The translations under genes and the position numbers were made by a program. Below, piece after piece: positions 8,779 to 17,065 of a stretch of 64,000 nt of DNA. Source of the stretch: Enterococcus cecorum (lineage in GTDB: Bacteria > Bacillota > Bacilli > Lactobacillales > Enterococcaceae); contig NZ_JAKUDS010000002.1 in NCBI RefSeq assembly GCF_023221775.1, positions 62,001-126,000 on the forward strand, written 5' to 3'. Below the pieces are notes generated by a model that had not been told where the DNA came from, did not search any database, and was given only the letters and a program-made list of their open reading frames with translations. Positions within the stretch are counted from its first letter, which is position 1. Each line of letters opens with the position of its first letter.

Positions 8779-8867
8779 AAAAATGGAAGTACGAGAGTGG
8801 ATTTGATTTGAGAAATTGCTTATTCACACATTCTTAGGATAATTTTGTATTTTTTTGTACGTAGTGA

Positions 8868-8897
8868 ATTGAAAATTGCAGTTATACAATTTTCAAT
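8868..8897. repeat. Perfect 11-bp inverted repeat
   Basis: ATTGAAAATTG (8868-8878) and CAATTTTCAAT (8887-8897) are perfect complements around an 8-nt loop. No T-run follows on either strand, so a protein-binding site is more likely than a terminator. It lies in the spacer between the thioesterase and a small leftward gene. Confidence 0.6.
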
Positions 8898-8921
8898 GGA
8901 TGAAAGATTTTGGGATATAAA

Positions 8922-8950
8922 AAAGGCTAGTCTATAATGTGTTAGCCTTT
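8922..8950 (-). terminator. Terminator of the small leftward gene
   Basis: AAAGGCTA (8922-8929) pairs with TAGCCTTT (8943-8950). In the leftward direction it is followed by a T-run and overlaps the stop codon. Confidence 0.75.
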
Positions 8951-9124
8951 TAGTGTTTTTCTTCTTTCTTGTATGTAACTCTCAAATAGTTGTAAATCTT
9001 CTTCAGTCGCATAATTTAAAATGAACAATTTGACAGATCGTTTATAAGCTTGTTGGTTGGTCTTTTCTCTGTTCTTTTCTCTATACTTACGGTTAGCGAT
9101 GGTTTGTTTATTTTCTGATTGCAT
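8942..9124 (-). CDS. Small conserved basic protein, function unknown
   Basis: 60-residue, strongly charged, probably helical protein starting M-Q-S-E-N-K-Q-T-I-A-N-R-K-Y-R. Small proteins of this look (K-Y-R-E-K-N-R-E-K-T, then A-T-E-E-D-L) recur in Enterococcus, Lactobacillus and Staphylococcus chromosomes and plasmids, without assigned function as far as I know. The ATG at 9124 follows AAAGAGG. An upstream in-frame start would add 18 residues but lacks a ribosome site. The antisense-RNA promoter of the neighbouring toxin locus overlaps its start region. Confidence 0.75.
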   Translation of the reverse strand: MQSENKQTIANRKYREKNREKTNQQAYKRSVKLFILNYATEEDLQLFESYIQERRKTLKG

Positions 9125-9127
9125 CGC

Positions 9128-9156
9128 TTGTACCTCTTTTCTAAACATGATATAGT
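9128..9156 (+). promoter_or_regulatory. Promoter of the antisense RNA
   Basis: TTGTAC (9128-9133) and TATAGT (9151-9156) are separated by exactly 17 bp on the plus strand. A transcript would start near 9163 and run into the hairpin at 9214-9258. Confidence 0.75.
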
Positions 9157-9162
9157 GTAAAT

Positions 9163-9258
9163 GGAAAAAGGTTAGCACCGTTTGAAGACGGTAGCTTGAT
9201 TTTATACTAATTGAAAAATAGCCGAAAACCTCGCTAAAAGTTTAGACGGCTATTTTTT
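9163..9258 (+). ncRNA. Putative antitoxin RNA of a type I toxin-antitoxin pair
   Basis: About 96 nt from the strong promoter at 9128-9156 to an intrinsic terminator made by AAAAATAGCCG (9214-9224) and CGGCTATTTTTT (9247-9258). The same hairpin ends the convergent toxin message, and the toxin stop codon lies inside it, so the two RNAs overlap at their 3' ends. The RNA also carries AGCACC, repeated near 9386-9391 in the toxin leader, giving a second contact site as in the pAD1 par (Fst) design. No protein is encoded. Confidence 0.65.
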
Positions 9259-9336
9259 ATTGTCTTTATTATTATTCACTAGCACGACTAATGTCGCAAA
9301 AGCAATCATTAGGCTTAGCGCTTCATAAACAGACAT
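9250..9336 (-). CDS. Putative holin-like type I toxin (Hol_Tox/TxpA-like)
   Basis: 28-residue peptide with one transmembrane helix: M-S-V-Y-E-A-L-S-L-M-I-A-F-A-T-L-V-V-L-V, then a polar N/K-rich tail. This is the pattern of the putative holin-like toxin family of Firmicutes, membrane-acting peptides silenced by antisense RNA. AAAGAAAGGA lies 9 nt before the ATG. An in-frame upstream ATG at 9384 would give a 44-residue form. A TTGCAT-17-TATAGC promoter drives it. It is too short for standard gene callers. Confidence 0.75.
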   Translation of the reverse strand: MSVYEALSLMIAFATLVVLVNNNKDNKK

Positions 9337-9378
9337 TTTGCAAATTCCTTTCTTTAGAATGCGTTGCAGAGTTGTTAC

Positions 9379-9444
9379 ACTCATAAGCACCACCCCCAGA
9401 AATGAGAATTGCTAACCGCCTTAAACTTTACTAACCTTATGAGT
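9379..9444 (-). promoter_or_regulatory. Toxin mRNA 5' leader with sequestering inverted repeat
   Basis: ACTCATAAG at 9379-9387 (plus strand) is perfectly complementary to CTTATGAGT at 9436-9444. In the toxin message the very 5' end would therefore pair with the region around the upstream ATG (9384) and its GGTGGT. That is a plausible translation lock of the kind known for par/fst-type and TxpA-type messages. Confidence 0.55.
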
Positions 9445-9446
9445 TT

Positions 9447-9475
9447 GCTATAATGTATACGGTAAATGAATGCAA
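9447..9475 (-). promoter_or_regulatory. Toxin promoter
   Basis: Leftward TTGCAT (plus 9470-9475) and TATAGC (plus 9447-9452) with a 17-bp spacer. A rightward TATAAT (9449-9454) overlaps it, so divergent transcription is possible. Confidence 0.7.
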
Positions 9476-9505
9476 TAGTTTTTAACAAAAAAATATTTTA
9501 CTCAT

Positions 9506-9543
9506 ACCATCGCCCTAGACCAACAAGCTAGAGTGGTGGTTTT
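9506..9543 (+). terminator. Terminator-like hairpin of unknown parent transcript
   Basis: ACCATCGCCCTAG (9506-9518) pairs, with G-U wobbles, with CTAGAGTGGTGGT (9528-9540) and is followed by TTTTGC. It would end a ~90-nt RNA if the rightward TATAAT at 9449-9454 is active. Confidence 0.45.
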
Positions 9544-9741
9544 GCTTATTTATTTTGAAATTGTAAAAACTTAGATATATCAAGAGTTCAATTGCGTTTA
9601 TTTATTATTGTCTTTTATCAAATCAATTTCTAAGGGTTATCTCAAGCGTATTTTACTAATTTTGTGTATACTTTAAAAGAGGTGTTTTGTAAAAGTTTCG
9701 CAAAGCATGCTGATTAACAATGATTTAAAGGAAGTGTCTAT

Positions 9742-10557
9742 ATGCGCGAGTGGAAAACAATTAAAGAGTATGATGAGATTTTATTTGAACAGTTTGAAAA
9801 AATAGCCAAGATTACGATTAACCGTCCACATGTTCATAATGCTTTTACGCCAAAAACAGTGGCTGAAATGATTGAAGCTTTCAGTATTTGTCGTGATCGT
9901 AGTGATATCGGTGTCATTTTATTAACTGGGGCAGGGGATTTAGCCTTTTGTTCTGGTGGAGACCAAAAAGTTCGTGGCCATGGCGGATATGTTGGTGAAG
10001 ATCAAATTCCACGTTTGAATGTTTTAGATTTACAACGTTTAATTCGTATTATTCCAAAACCAGTGATTGCGATGGTCAAAGGCTGGTCGATTGGTGGCGG
10101 AAATGTATTGCAACTTGTTTGTGATTTAACCATTGCCGGTGAAAATGCTAAATTTGGTCAAACAGGTCCGAATGTCGGTAGTTTTGATGGTGGCTATGGT
10201 TCTGGTTATTTAGCACGCGTGATTGGTCATAAAAAAGCCAAAGAAGTCTGGTTTATGACGCGTCAATATACGGCCCAAGAAGCATTAGAGATGAATTGGA
10301 TCAATAAAGTTGTGCCCGTTGATCAAGTAGAAGACGAAGCGGTAAGTTGGGCGCAAGAAATGTTGAAGAAGAGTCCACTCGCTTTACGTATGATTAAAGC
10401 TGCGATGAATGCGGACACAGATGGCTTAGCGGGAATTCAACAATTAGCAGGCGATGCGACATTACTATACTACACGATGGATGAAGCCAAAGAAGGTCGT
10501 GATGCCTTTAAAGAAAAACGAGAACCAAACTTTGACCAATTTCCAAAATTCCCATAA
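9742..10557 (+). CDS. menB: 1,4-dihydroxy-2-naphthoyl-CoA synthase
   Basis: Crotonase-superfamily enzyme that cyclises o-succinylbenzoyl-CoA to DHNA-CoA. 271 residues. Diagnostic blocks are F-C-S-G-G-D-Q near residue 73, the oxyanion-hole [18 protein letters not shown] typical of MenB, and the C-terminal F-x-E-K-R-x-P-N-F. It is first gene of a six-gene operon menB-E-F-D-H-C. AAAGGAAG precedes the ATG, and a TATACT hexamer near 9667 may be its promoter. In enterococci the pathway ends in demethylmenaquinone; the prenyl-transfer genes are not in this window. Confidence 0.96.
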   Translation: MREWKTIKEYDEILFEQFEKIAKITINRPHVHNAFTPKTVAEMIEAFSICRDRSDIGVILLTGAGDLAFCSGGDQKVRGHGGYVGEDQIPRLNVLDLQRLIRIIPKPVIAMVKGWSIGGGNVLQLVCDLTIAGENAKFGQTGPNVGSFDGGYGSGYLARVIGHKKAKEVWFMTRQYTAQEALEMNWINKVVPVDQVEDEAVSWAQEMLKKSPLALRMIKAAMNADTDGLAGIQQLAGDATLLYYTMDEAKEGRDAFKEKREPNFDQFPKFP

Positions 10558-12019
10558 AAAATATGCTAGCTGGTTGACTCAACAAGCCGTGCTTCATCCT
10601 GAGCGGCCAGCTTTTTTCTATGATGAGCAAGTCTACACTTTCTCTGAGTTACAGCAAATGGTCCAAAGCTATGCACATGATTATCAGCAAAAATTACCTG
10701 AAAATAGTACGATTGTGGCGGTATATGGCAAGAGCTCCCCAGCGTTTATCTATACGGTTTTGGCTTTGTGGGAGCTGGGTGTGACGGTCCAGTTTTTAAA
10801 TATGCGTTTGACTGAGAGTGAATGTCGTGTACAGTTACTAGATAGTCAAGCTCAGGCAATCATTGTCACTGATGAACATTCTGAGGCTTCTTTTGCCCCG
10901 TGTAGATTGATTCAGGCGCCAAAGATTCAAGAACTTCACCCTATTAAAAAACAAGACTGGTTGGACTTAGGCTATCGTGAGGAACAAGTGGCTAGTATCA
11001 TGTATACTTCTGGGACGACCGGCAAGGCTAAGGGGGTGCGCCAAACATTTGGTAACCACCAAGCAAGTGCCATCGCTACGAAGAAAAGCTTATCGTTGAC
11101 AGCGGATGATTGCTGGTTAAATGTTATGCCACTTTATCATATTAGTGGATTGTCCATATTCTTGCGTAGTTTAGTCATTGGCTTAAGTGTGCGCTTATTG
11201 CCTAAATATTCTGCAGAGCAAGTGCATCATTGGCTACTATCAGGGCAAGTGACAGTGGTTTCGGTTGTGACGAAGATGTTACAAGATTTATTAAGCTTAA
11301 CTAAAGGCAGTTATCCCGCTAGTTTGAAAGGCATCTTACTGGGTGGTGGACCGGTGCGTGCAGAAATTTTAGAAAAATGTCTCGCCTATCAATTGCCAGT
11401 GATGCAATCTTATGGTATGACGGAGACCTGTTCACAAATCTTTGCCTTGCCCTTTGATTATTCTTTAGCAAAACTTGGATCAGCAGGACTGCCTTTACAG
11501 AACGTGCAGTGTAAAATTGAGCCGCTGAATGAAAAAGAAGCAATTGGCGAAATTTTAGTGAAAGGACCAAGTATTACACCGGGGTATTTGCACGGATTGG
11601 CTAAAGAGCGGTTTGATAAAGAAGGTTATTTTCATACGGGCGATTTAGGCTATCTGGACGAAGATGGCTTTTTGTTTGTGAAGAGTCGCTTAGGAGAGCT
11701 AATCATTTCTGGTGGCGAAAATATTTATCCAAAAGAAATCGAGGACTGCCTATCACGACATCCGCAAATCCAAGAAGTCGCCGTAGTAGGAGAAGAAAAC
11801 GAAAAATGGGGGCATGTCCCGGTTGCTTATTTGAAGTTAGCTACAGACGATTTTGATGAGTCACAATTAAATCAGTTATTAGTAACACTTGCCAAGTATA
11901 AGCGACCACAGACTTTTTATGTTTTGTCCGATTTTCCAAAAACTGCAAGTGGTAAAATTCAAAAGTATCAATTATCTCAAATAGAAAGAGTGAAAGTATT
12001 CGATGCAAACTTTCAATAA
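10502..12019 (+). CDS. menE: o-Succinylbenzoate-CoA ligase
   Basis: Acyl-adenylate-forming enzyme activating o-succinylbenzoate to its CoA ester before MenB. ANL-superfamily motifs: [10 protein letters not shown] near residue 168, Q-S-Y-G-M-T-E-T near 310, H-T-G-D-L-G near 380, and P-K-T-A-S-G-K-I-Q at the C-terminus with the catalytic Lys. The start is uncertain. The ATG at 10502 follows AAGAAGG and overlaps menB by 56 bp; homology proper begins around A-S-W-L-T-Q-Q, about 20 residues later. It overlaps menF by 17 bp. Confidence 0.92.
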   Translation: MPLKKNENQTLTNFQNSHKKYASWLTQQAVLHPERPAFFYDEQVYTFSELQQMVQSYAHDYQQKLPENSTIVAVYGKSSPAFIYTVLALWELGVTVQFLNMRLTESECRVQLLDSQAQAIIVTDEHSEASFAPCRLIQAPKIQELHPIKKQDWLDLGYREEQVASIMYTSGTTGKAKGVRQTFGNHQASAIATKKSLSLTADDCWLNVMPLYHISGLSIFLRSLVIGLSVRLLPKYSAEQVHHWLLSGQVTVVSVVTKMLQDLLSLTKGSYPASLKGILLGGGPVRAEILEKCLAYQLPVMQSYGMTETCSQIFALPFDYSLAKLGSAGLPLQNVQCKIEPLNEKEAIGEILVKGPSITPGYLHGLAKERFDKEGYFHTGDLGYLDEDGFLFVKSRLGELIISGGENIYPKEIEDCLSRHPQIQEVAVVGEENEKWGHVPVAYLKLATDDFDESQLNQLLVTLAKYKRPQTFYVLSDFPKTASGKIQKYQLSQIERVKVFDANFQ

Positions 12020-13340
12020 TACGATTCAGCAAAAAATATATGTCTGGCAAGAAGTCATTCCTGATTTTTCTGCCTTGTCGGTATTTGCGGCGGCGAAAAA
12101 TAGTGGCTTACAGGCACAATTTTGGCAAACTCCAGAAGATGAAGTGCGTTTAGGCCTAGGAAAAGTGGCTGAGTGGTTTGGCTTAGATTTTGCACAAGTC
12201 CAAGCATTAAAAGATAAGCTTCGAGCCAGTGTGGAAGAAGTGAACGTGATTGACCGTCAACCATTGGCTTTATTTGGGGCTTTTGCGTTTGATTCTCAGC
12301 ATAAGGGTGAAAGTATCTGGCAAGAGTTGGCCCAAGGATATTTTATCTTGCCTGAAATCATCTTGACGGAGCAATTATTAAGCATTTTGGTACTTGCTGA
12401 AACCAAAGCACAGGCACAAGCAAAGTATCAACAGTTAAAACAACAAGTTCAAGCATTTTTAGCAGCAGATCAAGACTGGCACGTACACTCTGCTTTATCT
12501 GCCAATGCGACATTTAATTATTTAGCCAAAGAATCATGGACGCATTTAGCACAACAAACGATTCAAATGTTAAAGTCTAGCCAAATATTGAATAAAGTCG
12601 TTTTGGCACGTAAAATGGCCTTTCATGCGACAGAATTAGTGCCAAGTCAGTTGATGGCGAATTTAGTGGCCTTGCAAAAAAATACGTATCGCTTTTATTT
12701 AGATGGACCGACGCGCCACTTTTTTGGAGCAACTCCGGAACGCTTATTAAAAGCAACGGCAAGTGAGTATCTAACGGCTAGTGTTGCCGGGACAATTCGC
12801 CGTGGTTTAACACCTGAAGAGGATGTGCAATTAGCCAACCTTTTATTGAATGATGCGAAAAATACGAAAGAACACCAAATCGTTGTTGAGGCGATTCAAG
12901 GACAATTAGCCCCTTTTGTGAAGGGCAAAGTCGCATTAGGTCCAAGACAAATTTTAAAAAATGAGCAAGTTCAACATATCTTTTTAACATTAACCGGTCA
13001 ACGTCAAGAGCAAAGTCGCTTTTTAGAGGTGATTGAAAACCTTCATCCAACCCCAGCTTTAGGCGGTAATCCTAAAGAAGCGGCCCTTAGTTACTTACAA
13101 GAAAATGAAAACTTAGATCGTGGCTTGTATGGGGCACCGATTGGCTATTATCGTTTATTTGAAGATAGTGGCGAATTTGTGGTAGGTATTCGTTCGGGCG
13201 TCTATGGTCAACAAGAGGAAATCTATGGTGAATGTTTTGCTGGCTGTGGGATTGTCCAAGATTCTGATGCCGCTGAAGAATTTGAAGAAACCAAACTAAA
13301 ATTTGAACCAATGAAACGGGGGTTACTAGGTCTTGAATAA
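12003..13340 (+). CDS. menF: Isochorismate synthase
   Basis: Converts chorismate to isochorismate, the first committed step. 445 residues with the chorismate-binding domain in the C-terminal 260 residues. Visible signatures are L-N-K-V-V-L-A-R-K, F-F-G-A-T-P-E-R-L, A-G-T-I-R-R-G, H-P-T-P-A-L-G-G, and the closing G-C-G-I-V-Q-D-S-D with the Mg-binding acidic tail. It overlaps the menE end and the menD start, so it is tightly coupled in the operon. Confidence 0.94.
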   Translation: MQTFNNTIQQKIYVWQEVIPDFSALSVFAAAKNSGLQAQFWQTPEDEVRLGLGKVAEWFGLDFAQVQALKDKLRASVEEVNVIDRQPLALFGAFAFDSQHKGESIWQELAQGYFILPEIILTEQLLSILVLAETKAQAQAKYQQLKQQVQAFLAADQDWHVHSALSANATFNYLAKESWTHLAQQTIQMLKSSQILNKVVLARKMAFHATELVPSQLMANLVALQKNTYRFYLDGPTRHFFGATPERLLKATASEYLTASVAGTIRRGLTPEEDVQLANLLLNDAKNTKEHQIVVEAIQGQLAPFVKGKVALGPRQILKNEQVQHIFLTLTGQRQEQSRFLEVIENLHPTPALGGNPKEAALSYLQENENLDRGLYGAPIGYYRLFEDSGEFVVGIRSGVYGQQEEIYGECFAGCGIVQDSDAAEEFEETKLKFEPMKRGLLGLE

Positions 13341-15027
13341 GCAACAAGAAATGACCAGCTATTTGCGCCATTTAATTGCTGGATTAAAACAAGGTGGTGT
13401 GCGTCAAGTCGTAATTAGTCCGGGTTCACGCTCGACACCATTAGCTTTATTAGTCAAACATGAGCCGAATTTGCAATATTTTGTCGCGGTTGATGAGCGT
13501 TCGGCTGGCTTTTTAGCGCTAGGATTAGCCAAAAGTAGTCAGCAGCCAGTCGCCTTACTCTGCACTTCAGGGACCGCTGCAGCAAACTTTTATCCGGCGA
13601 TTTGTGAGGCTGAAGCAAGCAATGTTCCTTTAGTTGTCTTAACTAGCGACCGGCCACCTGAATTACGCAATGTCGGTGCGCCTCAAACGATGTCGCAAAA
13701 TCAGTTATATGCCGATCATGTGAAATTCTTTGTGGAGCTCGCTTTACCTGAAAGCACGCCGCTCATGTTGCGTTATAGTTTTTGGCAAGGATTCCAATTA
13801 GCGACAAGGGCGATGAGTGGGGTTAAAGGGGTTGTGCATGCCAATATTCCTTTAAGAGAGCCGTTATTACCTGATTTAACGCAAAACACCCCGATTGACT
13901 TGAGTCTTACGCAAACGACCACACAAAACTTGATTGCCCAAGGTTGGTTTCAGAAAAAAGGACTCATTGTGTTAGGAAGTGAACGTAGCCTAGCAGAAGC
14001 GCGTCTTGCTTTAACTTTAGCGAATTATCTAGGTTGGCCGATTGTGGGTGATCCGTTAAGTCAATTAGCTAGTTGCGATGGAGAGACGCAAAATTATTTA
14101 AAACAAGCCGATGTGATTTTTGAAGAAGCGCGTGATTTGCCTGAAGTCGAGGTGATTTTACGTTTTGGTAAGGTACCGGTGACGAAAAATGTAATGTTTT
14201 ATTTGCGTGATAGTCAGGCGATGCAAATATTATTCGATGAGATGCAACAATGGCCGGATTATCTGTATCGCAGTCAGTATCTCGTCGCTGAATCACTAAC
14301 AGAAGTGGCCCAAAAAATTCTTCAAAGTACCCCAAAAGAGGACCAGGTTTATCTGCAAGCGTGGCAAAATCTGCAAAAATTAGCGAGTCAAGCCATTGAT
14401 GAAACGAGTGAGCAGTTTACCTTTCATGAGAGTCAATTGGCAATGTCATTGATGAAAACATTAGCGTATGGCGAACAGCTTTTTGTCGCAAATAGTAATG
14501 CGATTCGTTTGGTGGATCGCTTATCAGGGGTTAGTGAGGCTTCCTTTCAAGTTTTTGGTAATCGTGGCGTCAATGGTATTGATGGAATACTTTCAACAGT
14601 CGCGGGGCTAGCGATGCAAACCAAAGAGCGCACGTATTTATTGGTTGGAGATTTGACACTTTTCCATGATATGAATGGACTCCAATTATTGAAAGCTTAC
14701 CAACTCCCAGTGACGATTATCCTATTAAATAATAATGCTGGCGGGATTTTCTCCTTTTTGAGTCAGCGTAGTTTAGCAGCAGATGACTTTGATCCATTGT
14801 TTGCGACACCACTTGATTTAGATTTTTCGCAAGTAGCTAAGACCTATGAATTAGCCTATCAAAAAGTTGAAAGTGAAGCGGATTTTGAACAAGCAATGGC
14901 CAATTCACGCAAACTGACTGGTGCAAACATGATTGAGTTAACCAGTCAAGCCCAAGTGCCCGTAGATTTTTGGCAAGCGGTGTTAAGTAACTTCAAGGAA
15001 AAGAGGATGAAAGGATGCCTGTTGTAA
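13333..15027 (+). CDS. menD: SEPHCHC synthase (2-succinyl-5-enolpyruvyl-6-hydroxy-3-cyclohexene-1-carboxylate synthase)
   Basis: Thiamine-diphosphate enzyme that adds a 2-oxoglutarate-derived unit to isochorismate. 564 residues. The N-terminal P-G-S-R-S-T-P-L-A substrate block, the Glu-bearing L-C-T-S-G-T-A-A-A-N region, and the ThDP/Mg motif G-D-L-T-L-F-H-D-M-N-G...N-N-N-A-G-G-I-F are clear. The TTG at 13333 is chosen because it gives the family N-terminus (M-N-K-Q-Q-E-M-T) with a G-rich ribosome site. An ATG at 13351 is the alternative. It overlaps menF by 8 bp and menH by 13 bp. Confidence 0.95.
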   Translation: MNKQQEMTSYLRHLIAGLKQGGVRQVVISPGSRSTPLALLVKHEPNLQYFVAVDERSAGFLALGLAKSSQQPVALLCTSGTAAANFYPAICEAEASNVPLVVLTSDRPPELRNVGAPQTMSQNQLYADHVKFFVELALPESTPLMLRYSFWQGFQLATRAMSGVKGVVHANIPLREPLLPDLTQNTPIDLSLTQTTTQNLIAQGWFQKKGLIVLGSERSLAEARLALTLANYLGWPIVGDPLSQLASCDGETQNYLKQADVIFEEARDLPEVEVILRFGKVPVTKNVMFYLRDSQAMQILFDEMQQWPDYLYRSQYLVAESLTEVAQKILQSTPKEDQVYLQAWQNLQKLASQAIDETSEQFTFHESQLAMSLMKTLAYGEQLFVANSNAIRLVDRLSGVSEASFQVFGNRGVNGIDGILSTVAGLAMQTKERTYLLVGDLTLFHDMNGLQLLKAYQLPVTIILLNNNAGGIFSFLSQRSLAADDFDPLFATPLDLDFSQVAKTYELAYQKVESEADFEQAMANSRKLTGANMIELTSQAQVPVDFWQAVLSNFKEKRMKGCLL

Positions 15028-15848
15028 TGGCCAATCAAGTTCGCTTTCATTATGAATATATCGGTTCCTTTCAAGAAGGTGCGCCTACGTTAGTCTGTCT
15101 ACATGGCTTTACAGGGACTTTGCACACCTTTGATTTTTTAGCTGACCAATTACCTGGCGTGAATGTTTTAGCACTTGATTTAATCGGGCATGGCCAAACG
15201 AGTGTTCATGTCCCTACTGTGCATTACACGATGAGTCAGGTCATAAAAGATGTACGTGCCTTTTTGGAAAAATTAGGCTTAACGGAGTGTTTTCTCTTTG
15301 GTTATTCGATGGGTGGCCGTGTGGCTTTGGCTTTTGCAACGACTTTTCCGCAAATGGTACTAGGCTTGATTTTAGAAAGTAGTACGGCAGGCATAAAAGA
15401 GGCTGTGTTGAGAGCAAATCGACGAAAACAAGACCAAAAATGGATTCGCTTGTTAAGAGAAGCGTCTCTTAAGGATTTTGTGCAGCAATGGCAGGAAGTC
15501 CCATTATTTGCCTCTCAAAAATCCTTACCACAAGCTGTGCAAAAACGTGTCTATCAAGAGCGAATGAGCCAAAATCGTTGGGGGTTAGCCAATAGTTTAG
15601 CTCATATGGGGACAGGTGCGCAGAGAAATTATTGGCCACAATTGACGAAAATGGAGATGCCACTATTATATTTAGCGGGTGAATTGGATGGAAAATTTTG
15701 TCAGATTGGTCAGGAAATAGTGCACTTATGGCAAAATCAAGCACAGTTGGAAATCATTAGCGGTGCGGGTCATTGTATCCATCTAGAAAAGCCCCAAGCC
15801 GTGGTGGAAAATATCAAAAAGTTTGTGGAAAATGGTAAATCAAGATGA
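15015..15848 (+). CDS. menH: SHCHC synthase, alpha/beta hydrolase
   Basis: 277-residue alpha/beta hydrolase that eliminates pyruvate from SEPHCHC. The catalytic triad is readable: Ser in G-Y-S-M-G-G, Asp in G-E-L-D-G-K, His in G-A-G-H-C-I-H. The oxyanion block is L-H-G-F-T-G-T. Its place between menD and menC makes the assignment secure despite the generic fold. Start at 15015, preceded by GAGGATGAAAGG. Confidence 0.92.
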   Translation: MPVVMANQVRFHYEYIGSFQEGAPTLVCLHGFTGTLHTFDFLADQLPGVNVLALDLIGHGQTSVHVPTVHYTMSQVIKDVRAFLEKLGLTECFLFGYSMGGRVALAFATTFPQMVLGLILESSTAGIKEAVLRANRRKQDQKWIRLLREASLKDFVQQWQEVPLFASQKSLPQAVQKRVYQERMSQNRWGLANSLAHMGTGAQRNYWPQLTKMEMPLLYLAGELDGKFCQIGQEIVHLWQNQAQLEIISGAGHCIHLEKPQAVVENIKKFVENGKSR

Positions 15849-16951
15849 AAATTTCAAATATTACGTTATATCATATTCAAATTCCTTTTAAACAAGCGAT
15901 TCAGACAAGTTATGGCCAATTAATGCATAAAGAATGTGTCGTGCTTACTTTACAATCTGACCAGGGATTAGTGGGCTTGGGGGAATTAACTGCCTTGCCA
16001 CATCCGGATTATGTCCAGGAGTTTTTAGCAGGAGAATTATTGGTTTTAAAACGCTATTTATTGCCATTATTAGCCAATCAAGACCTCACACCGCAATCGT
16101 TTATGCAAAAAGCCGCAAAGATTCGTGGTCATCAGATGGCAAAAGCAGCTATTGAGATGGCCTTATGGGATCTATATGCAAAGTCACAAGAGAAATCGCT
16201 TTCGTACTTTTTGCCACCAACTTTAAGCACGGCCCCGGTAGGTATTAGCCTTGGCATCCAGTCCTCGCCACAATCCTTATTAGCTAAGGTCGATCAAGCA
16301 GTCTTGCAAGGCTATCAACGAGTAAAAGTCAAGATTGCCCCAGATAAAGATTATGATTATTTAGCGCCTATTCGGCAAAAATATCCTAATCTATGCTTAA
16401 TGGCCGATGCAAATGCGAGTTATACTTTGGCACAAACTGCTACTATCAAACAACTAGATGAACTAGATTTGGCGATGATTGAACAACCTTTGCGTGTTAG
16501 TGATTTTGTCGAACATGCCAAACTGCAAGCGCAACTTTCAACGCCAATCTGTTTGGATGAAAATATCTGTCAGCTAGATGACTTAAAGACAATGGTAGCC
16601 CTTGGTAGTGGTCGAGTCGTGAATTTAAAATTACCCCGTGTTGGCGGTCTGATTCCAGCGTTAGAAATGTTAGTCTATGCCAAAAATCATCAGGTACAAG
16701 TTTGGTTAGGTGGGATGTATGAAGCAGGGATTGCCCGGGCGTTTCATCTGCATGTTGCAAGTATCAAAGGACTTGATTTTCCAGCTGATTTAAGTGCCAC
16801 TGCGCATTATTTTGAACAAGATATCATTTCTCAAAGTTTTGTAGTAGAAAAAGGCGGGATTCGGGTACCTGAAGGATTAGGGATTGGCGTAGATTTAGAC
16901 GAGCAAGCCTTAGCGAAATTTACTTTAAATAAATTTTCACAAAAAATCTAG
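15845..16951 (+). CDS. menC: o-Succinylbenzoate synthase
   Basis: Enolase-superfamily dehydratase forming o-succinylbenzoate. 368 residues. The catalytic K-x-K (V-K-V-K-I-A), the metal ligands Asp in M-A-D-A-N-A, Glu in I-E-Q-P-L and Asp in L-D-E-N-I, and the second Lys in N-L-K-L-P-R-V-G-G are all present. It has an ATGA overlap with menH and is the last gene of the operon. No clear terminator follows before the AMP-binding gene. Confidence 0.95.
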   Translation: MKISNITLYHIQIPFKQAIQTSYGQLMHKECVVLTLQSDQGLVGLGELTALPHPDYVQEFLAGELLVLKRYLLPLLANQDLTPQSFMQKAAKIRGHQMAKAAIEMALWDLYAKSQEKSLSYFLPPTLSTAPVGISLGIQSSPQSLLAKVDQAVLQGYQRVKVKIAPDKDYDYLAPIRQKYPNLCLMADANASYTLAQTATIKQLDELDLAMIEQPLRVSDFVEHAKLQAQLSTPICLDENICQLDDLKTMVALGSGRVVNLKLPRVGGLIPALEMLVYAKNHQVQVWLGGMYEAGIARAFHLHVASIKGLDFPADLSATAHYFEQDIISQSFVVEKGGIRVPEGLGIGVDLDEQALAKFTLNKFSQKI

Positions 16952-17065
16952 CTAGTTTTTATTGGAAGTGTTATCATATAAAAGTGTGAGTGAATCTTAT
17001 ACTGTTAGAGAATGGATTTTGAAGCATCACTTTAGAATTCAAATATTTTAGTTGAGGTGAAAGTA

